The notes under the pieces: generated by a model
Told to the model about the DNA's origin: nothing
What the model saw: only the letters and a program-made list of their open reading frames with translations
The model's database searches: none
Assembly (NCBI GenBank): GCA_902779265.1
Contig: CACZAY010000004.1
Location: 1 to 32,345 of the forward strand
From: an uncultured Bacteroidales bacterium
GTDB taxonomy: Bacteria > Bacteroidota > Bacteroidia > Bacteroidales > UBA3663
Reading direction: 5' to 3'
Length of the DNA: 32,345 nucleotides
In this document: positions 26,623 to 32,345 of the stretch, in pieces
Numbering within the stretch: the stretch's first letter is position 1
Layout of the letters: each line of letters starts with the position of its first letter
Program-made: the position numbers and the translations under genes

Positions 26623-28071
26623 ATGACAATAAAGATAAACCATACATTTTTGGCAGTGGTCGTGGCCAATGTCTTTGCCATCGCAGTCTCATCGTGCGGC
26701 GACGACTTCCTCGACAAGAATCCCAAGCTTGCCGTGACCGAGGATGACCTCCTCTCGACCGAAGAGCTGATCGACGCCACCATGGCCGGTGTCTATACCC
26801 GCTTCAAGAACGGCAGTTTCGCCGGTGGCGGCATCGCGGTCATCTTCGACAACCGTGGCGACGACTACGCCAATACGGGCAACAACACCTACGCCCATTC
26901 AGACACCTACAACATGACCGTCGGCCAGAACAGTCCGATGAACCCCGGTTTCTTCCAGGCCGGCTATCTGGCCATCAATGCGGCCAATACGTTGAAGGAG
27001 GCACTCGAAAGCCGCAGCGACCTGCCCATCTCCGAAGAGAAGCGCCAGCAGTACATCGCCAGCTGCCTCTTCATCCGCGACATCAGCTGGTACTATCTGG
27101 CCCAGGTCTATTCGCAGCCCTACGTCTACAGCCCCGACTCCAAGGCCATCCCCATCCACACGGAGGCCGTCGTCGGTCCTGGCCACAACGAGGCGCCGCT
27201 GTGGACCATCGGCCAAATCTACAATCAGATTATCGCCGACCTGAATGCCTCGACCATCGCCGCCCTGCCCGACCGCAGCAGTGCCGACTTCGACTCCACA
27301 GTGCCCAGCCAGCCGGCCGCCCACATGCTCCTGCAACGCATCTATATGGCTATGGGCCAATGGGACGATGCCATCGCTGAGGGCGAAAAGGTGACGGGCT
27401 TCACGCTCAGCACAAGTGTGCGCGACCTGTTCGATGCGCCCTACCATAGCGGCGAGAACATCTATTCCATGCCGTTCACCGACTCCGAGCGTGGCGGCGG
27501 CAATCCGGCCGGCTACATTTCGAGCGGCGTCGGCTATATCGACACCATCAACACGCGCACCGGCATCGTCAGCCTGCCTGAATATCACTTGGCCACCGAC
27601 ACGCGCACGCAGTTCATCAAGGTCGATCCGGCATCTGGCCGCGAGACGTGGTACGAGAAATATGACGAGAACAATGTCCGTCTGGAGTGGGTCCACATCT
27701 TCCGCTATGCCGAGACGTTGCTCAACCTCGCCGAGAGCTACTACAACATCGGCCAAGAAACCAAGGCGGCCGCCCTGCTTTATCAGGTGCGTGTGCGCTC
27801 CATCCCTACGGGCGATGTGGTCGATGTGCGTACCTTGACGGGCGATGCGCTGAAGACCTACATCTACAACGAGCGTCGCGCCGAATTCATGGGCGAGGGC
27901 ATCCGTGGCCTCGACATCGCACGCCGTGCCGAAAACTTCGTCCATCCGGCAGCCACCCGAACCGATGGCAAGTGGGACACCGTCATCGTGGCCACGCCCG
28001 ACGACAAGGCATCCTACTGCTGGGCACTTCCGGCCTTTGAGGTCTTGGTCAACACCAGCGCCGCCGAGTAA
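26623..28071 (+). CDS. SusD/RagB-family nutrient-binding surface lipoprotein (482 aa)
   Basis: The N-terminus has a lipoprotein signal with lipobox AVSSC and Cys25 as the lipid anchor, followed by GDDFLDKNPK, a typical SusD mature start. TPR-like helices follow (AGYLAINAANTLKEAL, ASCLFIRDISWYYLAQVYSQPYVY, AAHMLLQRIYMAMGQWDDAIAEGEKV). The C-terminal SusD part includes HIFRYAETLLNLAESYY and YIYNERRAEFMGEGIRGLDI, ending near …ALPAFEVLVN. Its length is close to the usual for the family. It forms the lid of the SusC transporter, is separated from it by 12 bases and is surely co-transcribed. A perfect hairpin downstream closes the unit. The ligand is unknown. Confidence 0.95.
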   Translation: MTIKINHTFLAVVVANVFAIAVSSCGDDFLDKNPKLAVTEDDLLSTEELIDATMAGVYTRFKNGSFAGGGIAVIFDNRGDDYANTGNNTYAHSDTYNMTVGQNSPMNPGFFQAGYLAINAANTLKEALESRSDLPISEEKRQQYIASCLFIRDISWYYLAQVYSQPYVYSPDSKAIPIHTEAVVGPGHNEAPLWTIGQIYNQIIADLNASTIAALPDRSSADFDSTVPSQPAAHMLLQRIYMAMGQWDDAIAEGEKVTGFTLSTSVRDLFDAPYHSGENIYSMPFTDSERGGGNPAGYISSGVGYIDTINTRTGIVSLPEYHLATDTRTQFIKVDPASGRETWYEKYDENNVRLEWVHIFRYAETLLNLAESYYNIGQETKAAALLYQVRVRSIPTGDVVDVRTLTGDALKTYIYNERRAEFMGEGIRGLDIARRAENFVHPAATRTDGKWDTVIVATPDDKASYCWALPAFEVLVNTSAAE

Positions 28072-28095
28072 TCACGGCCAATGGTACACAACAAA

Positions 28096-28135
28096 ACAGG
28101 AGGTAAACACCGATTGATGAGTGTTTACCTCCTGT
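28096..28135. terminator. Hairpin terminator between susD and the convergent Fic gene
   Basis: ACAGGAGGTAAACAC (28096-28110) and its exact reverse complement GTGTTTACCTCCTGT (28121-28135) form a 15-bp perfect stem with a 10-base loop. It lies between the susD stop at 28071 and the minus-strand Fic stop at 28159, so it can act in both directions. GGCCAATGG at 28076-28084 just before it is another intergenic copy of the palindromic word. Confidence 0.8.
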
Positions 28136-28158
28136 CGTTTCGTTAAGTCAGCCATTCC

Positions 28159-29181
28159 TCAAATAGATATGACCTCCCAATGTCCACCCTTGTTTGGACC
28201 GATGCGTCGGATGAGACCATTCTGTTTCAGACTGGCAATGATTCGTTCCACCTGGCGGCTGCTCAATCCTAAGGCCTCAGCAATTTGTACGGCTGTGGCA
28301 GCAGGTGCATTGGCCATGAAAGTCAGAATTCTTTTTTCGGCCGATGTCCCGACATTTATTCCGACATTTATACCGTCGTTTATTCCGACATTTTCTCCGC
28401 CGTTGGTCAATGCCGCTCCTTGATGCGCCTTCAAGGTTTTGTGAATTTCGCGTAGCATGAACTCAATGAAAGGACCCGATTCGCCAGCATTGGTGCTCAT
28501 GGTTATGGCATCGTAATACTGCTGCTGGTTGGCATAGACCATGTTTTCGACTGGCAGATGGGCAAACAATGGATGCAGTTTGGTCAAGATGAGTGACTGC
28601 CATAGTCGTCCCATGCGGCCGTTGCCGTCAATGAAGGGGTGGATGAACTCAAATTCGTAGTGAAACACACATGAGCGGATGAGCAGATGGTCTTTCGATC
28701 TGCGCAGCCACGCAAAAAGGTCTGCCATGAGCGGTGGAACTTGATCCGGTGGTGGAGCAAGGTGAACCAGCCCGCTGTTGCCGAAGACGCCTACACCGCC
28801 GCGCCGATACCGTCCGGCATCTTCCACCAATGCCTGCATCATGACTTTGTGTGCCCGCAGCAGGTCTTTCTCATTGAAAGCGTCGAGCGTAGGGAACATC
28901 TCGTAGGTTTTGATGGCATTCTTGACCTCCTGAATCTGGCGCAGTGGAGCAACGACATTCTTGCCGTCGATGATATCGCGCACCTCGTCTTCCGAAAGTG
29001 TATTGCCCTCGATGGCCAATGATGAGTGTATGGTCTTGATTCGGTTGGCTTTACGCAGCCGCAATCGGTCTTCTTGTTCCATGCGGATGGCGTAACGCTC
29101 CATTTGAGCCGAAATCTCGGCTACCAGTGAAATGCTTTCGGCTGTCACCGCAAACGGCGGCGTGTAGTTGCTGTTGCTCAT
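28159..29181 (-). CDS. Fic-domain protein with N-terminal inhibitory motif and C-terminal winged helix (340 aa)
   Basis: The ATG at 29181 (MSNSNYTPPF) is preferred over an in-frame TTG at 29238. The inhibitory motif SSLAIEGN lies near residues 53-60, with Glu58, which in this class blocks ATP gamma-phosphate binding. The Fic core is HPFIDGNGRMGR starting at His181, a full match to HxFx(D/E)GNGRxxR, so AMP transfer to a target hydroxyl is expected. A short repetitive linker (ENVG INDG INVG INVG) lies at about 263-278. A C-terminal winged helix (AEALGLSSRQVERIIASLKQNGLIRRIG) follows, suggesting DNA binding or self-regulation. It is downstream of argB on the same strand. It resembles the second Fic protein upstream of argB, including the tail IRRIG…KGGHW. 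The target is unknown. Confidence 0.9.
   Translation of the reverse strand: MSNSNYTPPFAVTAESISLVAEISAQMERYAIRMEQEDRLRLRKANRIKTIHSSLAIEGNTLSEDEVRDIIDGKNVVAPLRQIQEVKNAIKTYEMFPTLDAFNEKDLLRAHKVMMQALVEDAGRYRRGGVGVFGNSGLVHLAPPPDQVPPLMADLFAWLRRSKDHLLIRSCVFHYEFEFIHPFIDGNGRMGRLWQSLILTKLHPLFAHLPVENMVYANQQQYYDAITMSTNAGESGPFIEFMLREIHKTLKAHQGAALTNGGENVGINDGINVGINVGTSAEKRILTFMANAPAATAVQIAEALGLSSRQVERIIASLKQNGLIRRIGPNKGGHWEVISI
28349..28396. repeat. Four 12-bp tandem units in the Fic linker
   Basis: The units are CCGACATTTATT, CCGACATTTATA, CCGTCGTTTATT and CCGACATTTTCT in tandem at 28349-28396. They encode, on the minus strand, a repeated Asn-(Val/Asp)-Gly-Ile tetrad between the Fic core and the winged helix. 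Units are multiples of three, so gain or loss would alter linker length without shifting frame. Confidence 0.8.
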
Positions 29182-29311
29182 GTGCTGAGGTTTTAAGGTG
29201 ACCCGCTCATGGGGCGGTTTTAGGTCGGACAACGTCAAATTTGCTCCATTTTTAGGAATGTTGAGCGACTGATGTTCGCTGCGAGGACCCTTTCACTCCC
29301 TTTTTCTTCCC

Positions 29312-30109
29312 TTAGAACAGCTTTGTTCCCTCGCCGGGCTGATCGATGGCGTCGGCTTGCGTGATGATGACCTCCTTCACGCCCGATGCGATTGCCGCAA
29401 AGCTGTTTTCGAGTTTCGGCAACATACCGCCCGAGACGGTTCCATCGGCCACAAGCGTCGGAAAATCGGCCGCAGTGATGGTTGGAATGACGCTGTTGTC
29501 GTCCTCCGGGTCGCGTAGCACGCCGCGCTTCTCGAAACAGAACATCAGCGTCACGTCGAAGTGCTTGGCCAATGCAATTGCCGTCTCCGATGCGATGGTG
29601 TCGGCATTCGTGTTGAGCAGGTTGCCCTTGGTGTCGTGGCCGATGGGGGAGAGCACAGGGACGACGCCCTTGGCAATGAGGTCGGCCAATAGATCGGAAT
29701 TCACGCGGTCGATGTCGCCCACGAAGCCGTAGTCAACGTCCTGCGTTGTGCCGTCGTCCATCTTGACCTTCTTGATGGGGCGCTTGTGCGACACGATGAC
29801 GTTCATGTCGGCACCCGTCAGACCGAGCGCATTCACGCCGCGTGCCTGCAGCTGGGCCACGATGTTCTTGTTCACCAGGCCGGCATAGACCATCGTCACG
29901 ACCTTCAGCGTTTCACTGTCGGTGATGCGTCGGCCGCCGATCATCGTCTGCTGTACGCCGAGCTGTTCGGCAATCTTGGTTGCGCTGCGTCCGCCGCCGT
30001 GTACGAGCACCTTCAGCCCTTCGATGCGGGCAAACTTGTCGAGCAGCGCGTTGAGGCTCTTTTCGTCCTCGACGATTGCGCCGCCCACTTTTACGAGAGT
30101 AAGTTTCAT
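29312..30109 (-). CDS. argB: Acetylglutamate kinase (or N-succinylglutamate kinase) ArgB (265 aa)
   Basis: The amino-acid kinase fold is clear: KVGGAIVED with Lys7 for phosphate binding, HGGGRSATKI at about 37-46 for the substrate and nucleotide loop, GLTGADMNVI, and LNTNADTIASETAIALA. The C-terminal SGGMLPKLENSFAAI is a nucleotide-binding segment. The length is normal for the family. It catalyses phosphorylation of N-acylglutamate, the second step of arginine synthesis in the cytoplasm. In some Bacteroidetes the acyl group is succinyl, and the sequence alone does not settle which is used here. Its start is 32 bases from the upstream Fic stop, so it may be transcribed with that gene. No other arginine gene is in the window. 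It contains TTGGCCAATG at 29565-29574. Confidence 0.95.
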   Translation of the reverse strand: MKLTLVKVGGAIVEDEKSLNALLDKFARIEGLKVLVHGGGRSATKIAEQLGVQQTMIGGRRITDSETLKVVTMVYAGLVNKNIVAQLQARGVNALGLTGADMNVIVSHKRPIKKVKMDDGTTQDVDYGFVGDIDRVNSDLLADLIAKGVVPVLSPIGHDTKGNLLNTNADTIASETAIALAKHFDVTLMFCFEKRGVLRDPEDDNSVIPTITAADFPTLVADGTVSGGMLPKLENSFAAIASGVKEVIITQADAIDQPGEGTKLF

Positions 30110-30141
30110 ATTTGTGTAAAGAAATTAATTATTTTGAACAA

Positions 30142-31119
30142 TTACTTATCAATGATTTGCCAATGTCCTTTCTTGTCTGAGCCGATACGTCGAATAACCT
30201 CGCGACTTTGTAGGGTCTTGATGGTTCTTGCGATGGTTGGACGAGATAACAGACAGGTTTCTGCCAGTTTTTCGTATGAAAAATCGGGGTGTGAACTGAT
30301 GGCTGCCAATACCGTTTGTTCAGTCTTGGAGAAGGATTTTACAGTATCATTTACAGTATCATTTACAGTATCATTTTCATCCCTCATCAGTCGGAGCAGG
30401 TCTTGTTGTGTAGCGATTACTCGGTCAACAATGAAGTCCAGGAATACATTTTTATCTGTATGAGCCTTTTCCAATGAGTAGATGTATTCGTGCCGCAGGA
30501 TAGCCGGTATGATGGCGATGGTATATCCATTGCGCAGCAGTGCCAGATTCATCAGCAGACGTGCCATTCGGCCGTTGCCGTCAATGAATGGGTGGATGAA
30601 GACGAACCGCAGATGCAGATTGGCCGCAAGTTCGACAGGATGCATTTTCTTTTCGTTGTCATTGTACCATTTGACAAGCTTTTGCATCTCGTCGGGAATC
30701 TTTGATACGGCTGATACCGCATATCGGCTACCGCTGATATACACCTTTACGTTACGATATTGGCCGGCCCTCTCTCCATCAATCTGCTGATAGAACAGAC
30801 GGTGAAGTTTCAGTATGTCCTCTTCTGCCAAGCTGTCTTTTTCCGTAATCTGATAGATGTAATCATAGGCTTTGGCATGTCCGACTGCCTCATAGTGGTC
30901 GCGCAAGGGCTTGCCCTCTATTGTCAGGCCGTCTTCTATGACAACTTTTGTTTCCGATTCTGTCAAGCTGTTGCCTTCCAATGCATTGCTTGTATAGGTC
31001 AGCCCCACACGGTAATATTCCCTCAATGATTTGAGCGTTTCCGGTGGCAGCGGCCTATAGGCTGACAGCAGCTGATTATTCTCGTCAACTTTCCTGTATT
31101 TCCCAATCAATACATCCAT
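30142..31119 (-). CDS. Fic-domain protein with N-terminal inhibitory motif and C-terminal winged helix (325 aa)
   Basis: The inhibitory motif TSNALEGNSLT has Glu48, and the Fic core HPFIDGNGRMARLL starts at His176 with all core residues present. The expected activity is AMPylation of an unknown protein, held in check by its own N-terminal helix. A triple NDTV repeat at residues 249-260 joins the catalytic part to a winged-helix tail (LAETCLLSRPTIARTIKTLQSREVIRRIG). The architecture and the tail match the other Fic protein across argB, but the catalytic parts differ clearly, so these are old paralogs or separately acquired. The gene is more AT-rich than the surface-protein block. A candidate promoter lies just upstream, and argB follows after 32 bases. 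No antitoxin-like partner gene is seen beside it. Confidence 0.92.
   Translation of the reverse strand: MDVLIGKYRKVDENNQLLSAYRPLPPETLKSLREYYRVGLTYTSNALEGNSLTESETKVVIEDGLTIEGKPLRDHYEAVGHAKAYDYIYQITEKDSLAEEDILKLHRLFYQQIDGERAGQYRNVKVYISGSRYAVSAVSKIPDEMQKLVKWYNDNEKKMHPVELAANLHLRFVFIHPFIDGNGRMARLLMNLALLRNGYTIAIIPAILRHEYIYSLEKAHTDKNVFLDFIVDRVIATQQDLLRLMRDENDTVNDTVNDTVKSFSKTEQTVLAAISSHPDFSYEKLAETCLLSRPTIARTIKTLQSREVIRRIGSDKKGHWQIIDK
30338..30373. repeat. Three perfect 12-bp tandem units in the second Fic linker
   Basis: TTTACAGTATCA is present three times without mismatch (30338-30349, 30350-30361, 30362-30373). On the minus strand it encodes NDTV three times, between the Fic core and the winged helix. 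Perfect identity implies recent slippage or duplication. Confidence 0.9.
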
Positions 31120-31148
31120 CTGTACGGGTGCTTTAGATTATTTCGCCA

Positions 31149-31180
31149 CAAAAATACGAATTATTTTCGAGAAAAACAAG
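31149..31180 (-). promoter_or_regulatory. Candidate promoter of the upstream Fic gene (and argB)
   Basis: On the minus strand 31156-31149 reads TATTTTTG, a TAnnTTTG -7 element, and 31180-31177 reads CTTG, a one-mismatch -33 element with a 20-base spacer. The start codon at 31119 is about 30 bases downstream. With only 32 bases between this Fic gene and argB, the promoter may drive both. Confidence 0.55.
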
Positions 31181-31218
31181 TTTTCCCAAGAAAACATAAG
31201 GGAACTTCCTTTAATTGC

Positions 31219-31360
31219 CATTCTAAACGTATATGTCATTCTGAACGTTTGCGCAAGCCGAATGCAGAAAAGTTTACTTTTATGCTAAGGCGAGAAAACG
31301 TCAGTAAAACTAACGAAGTGAAGAATCTAAAATGCACATAAGATGTTTCGCTCTTAGACA
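31219..31360. repeat. Degenerate extragenic repeat, apparently interrupted
   Basis: CATTCTAAACGT (31219-31230) and CATTCTGAACGT (31237-31248) are an 18-base-period direct repeat. The text TGTCATTCTGAACG then breaks into about 65 bases of a different sequence and resumes as AACGAAGTGAAGAATCT… up to about 31360. From memory this resembles extragenic repeats common in Bacteroidales; this was not checked by search. No gene is seen here. Confidence 0.4.
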
Positions 31361-31627
31361 TAGTTATTATGGCCAATGAGAAGCTTTCAATTCTCAATTC
31401 TCTCATTCCTGACTGTAGCGCTGTAGCGAAATGATGGCTAATTCAGTTTTCTTAGGAGCAAGTCGCAGGACTTTTCTCTGAACCGACAGACTTCTATACA
31501 TTCTTCTGCAAAAAACGGCTGATACCCACCTGGCCAAAACGGACATATCCGTTCTCTTTTTTATCAATCTGTGCCATAAAAGCAACAAGATAATCTAAAA
31601 TAAGTGAAAAACAGCAAAATTTCGCGT
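31361..31627. other. Intergenic DNA without a supported gene
   Basis: This AT-rich part holds TATGGCCAATGAG (a copy of the palindromic word at 31371-31378). It also has a heptad tandem CAATTCT (31388-31394 and 31395-31401) and a tandem CTGTAGCG (31413-31420 and 31421-31428). A 61-codon frame on the minus strand (31403-31588) has no support as a gene. Confidence 0.4.
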
Positions 31628-31701
31628 TTTATAAACTGTATTTGATAAAAATGGTATATCTTTGCAAAACGCAATTTATAAATTTGCCAAAGTTTTATAA
31701 A
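31628..31701. promoter_or_regulatory. Three TTTATAAA palindromes flanking the ATPase promoter
   Basis: TTTATAAA occurs at 31628-31635, 31675-31682 and 31694-31701. The outer two are part of a longer direct repeat GTTTTATAAA. They bracket the -7 element and the start codon at 31713, an arrangement that could be an operator for repression. AT-rich composition alone could also produce them. Confidence 0.35.
31657..31664 (+). promoter_or_regulatory. Candidate -7 element of the ATPase gene
   Basis: TATCTTTG matches TAnnTTTG, 48 bases before the ATG at 31713. No -33 element with ordinary spacing is obvious; TTTG at 31641-31644 is too close, with a 12-base spacer. Confidence 0.5.
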
Positions 31702-31712
31702 ATAGAATTGAT

Positions 31713-32345
31713 ATGAGTATCAACAAAGATGTCCTGAAAAAGTGCTTGATTGACAAGCAACGGGAAGTGGATGAGGCGGTAATGATCAATCGTCCCTTAA
31801 ACCTGGAAGATAACGGCAACTATGTAATCGTGGGTGTCAGACATGCAGGTAAATCGTACCTGCTCTATCAACGCGTGCGGCAATTGCAGGCATCAGGCAT
31901 GGGGTGGGATGAAATACTTTTTGTGGATTTTGAAGACGAACGTTTGGCCGAATTCCAAACAGAAGACTTTGACAATCTGTTGGACGCTCATCTGGAACTT
32001 TACGGGAAGAAACCTGTAGTATTTTTAGATGAGGTCCAAAACATACCTCACTGGGACAAGTTCGTGCGCCGACTTGCAGATGCAAAATATCGTGTTTATG
32101 TGACTGGAAGTAATGCCAAGATGTTAAGCAAGGAGGTCGCGACAACCCTAGGAGGCCGATTCTTTATCTACGATGCTTACCCTTATTCGTTTGCAGAATA
32201 TTTAGCGGCTCAAAACGTCGAACTGAAAGAACTTTGGCAATACGACACCCTGCTGAGAAGTGAAGTGAAACGTCATTTGAACGAATACTTCTATTATGCT
32301 GGTCTTCCAGAGATTCTGTCGTTCAAGAACAAACGTGCTATGTTG
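31713..32345 (+). CDS. AAA_14/DUF4143-type ATP-binding protein, 5' part (211 codons visible)
   Basis: The ATG at 31713 opens MSINKDVLKKCLIDKQREVDEA and the frame is still open at the right edge, so the C-terminus is missing. The Walker A motif is VGVRHAGKSYL at about residues 40-50, the Walker B motif is VVFLDEVQNI at about 102-111, and VTGSNAKML at about 129-137 is a sensor-like segment. GGRFFIYDAYPYSFAEYL is the usual stretch after the AAA_14 domain, before the DUF4143 region that should lie outside the window. Proteins of this family are common in Bacteroidales, often lone genes, with unknown function. Codon use is much more AT-rich than the surface-protein block, which suggests separate acquisition. 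Confidence 0.9.
   Translation, partial: MSINKDVLKKCLIDKQREVDEAVMINRPLNLEDNGNYVIVGVRHAGKSYLLYQRVRQLQASGMGWDEILFVDFEDERLAEFQTEDFDNLLDAHLELYGKKPVVFLDEVQNIPHWDKFVRRLADAKYRVYVTGSNAKMLSKEVATTLGGRFFIYDAYPYSFAEYLAAQNVELKELWQYDTLLRSEVKRHLNEYFYYAGLPEILSFKNKRAML

Noticed and set aside
28349-28396. CRISPR-like short repeats
   Set aside because: The 12-bp units are directly adjacent with no spacers and lie inside a coding frame. No cas gene is in the window.
31403-31588. 61-codon minus-strand frame in the last intergenic region
   Set aside because: No start context, promoter or family. It lies in repeat-rich DNA, so it is more likely a by-product of an extragenic repeat.

Overview
The window looks like a chromosome segment of a GC-rich member of the Bacteroidales, most like Prevotellaceae. 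The evidence is SusC/SusD genes, surface proteins with a C-terminal 'YDLQGRR…GIYV…GKK' sorting tail of the type IX secretion kind, promoters of the Bacteroidetes TAnnTTTG class, and no Shine-Dalgarno sequences. The species cannot be named from this sequence alone.

Layout. Positions 1-16931 are a plus-strand surface-protein block: the 3' end of an unrecognised gene, a giant 4250-residue secreted protein built from seven parallel beta-helix modules, and a 1075-residue secreted protein with a carbohydrate-binding-like domain and bacterial Ig-like domains. The last two probably form an operon. It ends at a strong hairpin terminator facing a minus-strand small outer-membrane beta-barrel gene (17025-17567). 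Next come an orphan TonB-dependent receptor (18079-20472), preceded by a possible 47-codon leader ORF, an M14 zinc carboxypeptidase (20738-23332), and a SusC/SusD pair (23473-28071). No glycoside hydrolase is visible, so this part may serve peptide rather than glycan uptake. A second perfect hairpin separates it from a minus-strand trio: Fic protein, acetylglutamate kinase ArgB, Fic protein (28159-31119). After a 593-base AT-rich intergenic region with degenerate repeats, a plus-strand AAA_14/DUF4143-type ATPase runs off the right edge.

The most unusual signal is not a gene. A palindromic DNA word family, CATYGGCCRATG and its halves CATYGGCC / GGCCRATG, occurs roughly 80 times by hand count, in two or more reading frames, on both strands and in intergenic DNA. 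It often overrides the local codon preference. Its density drops to zero in the orphan TonB receptor, the upstream Fic gene and the ATPase. Both Fic proteins also carry in-frame 12-bp tandem repeats at the same place, in the linker between the Fic domain and the winged helix.
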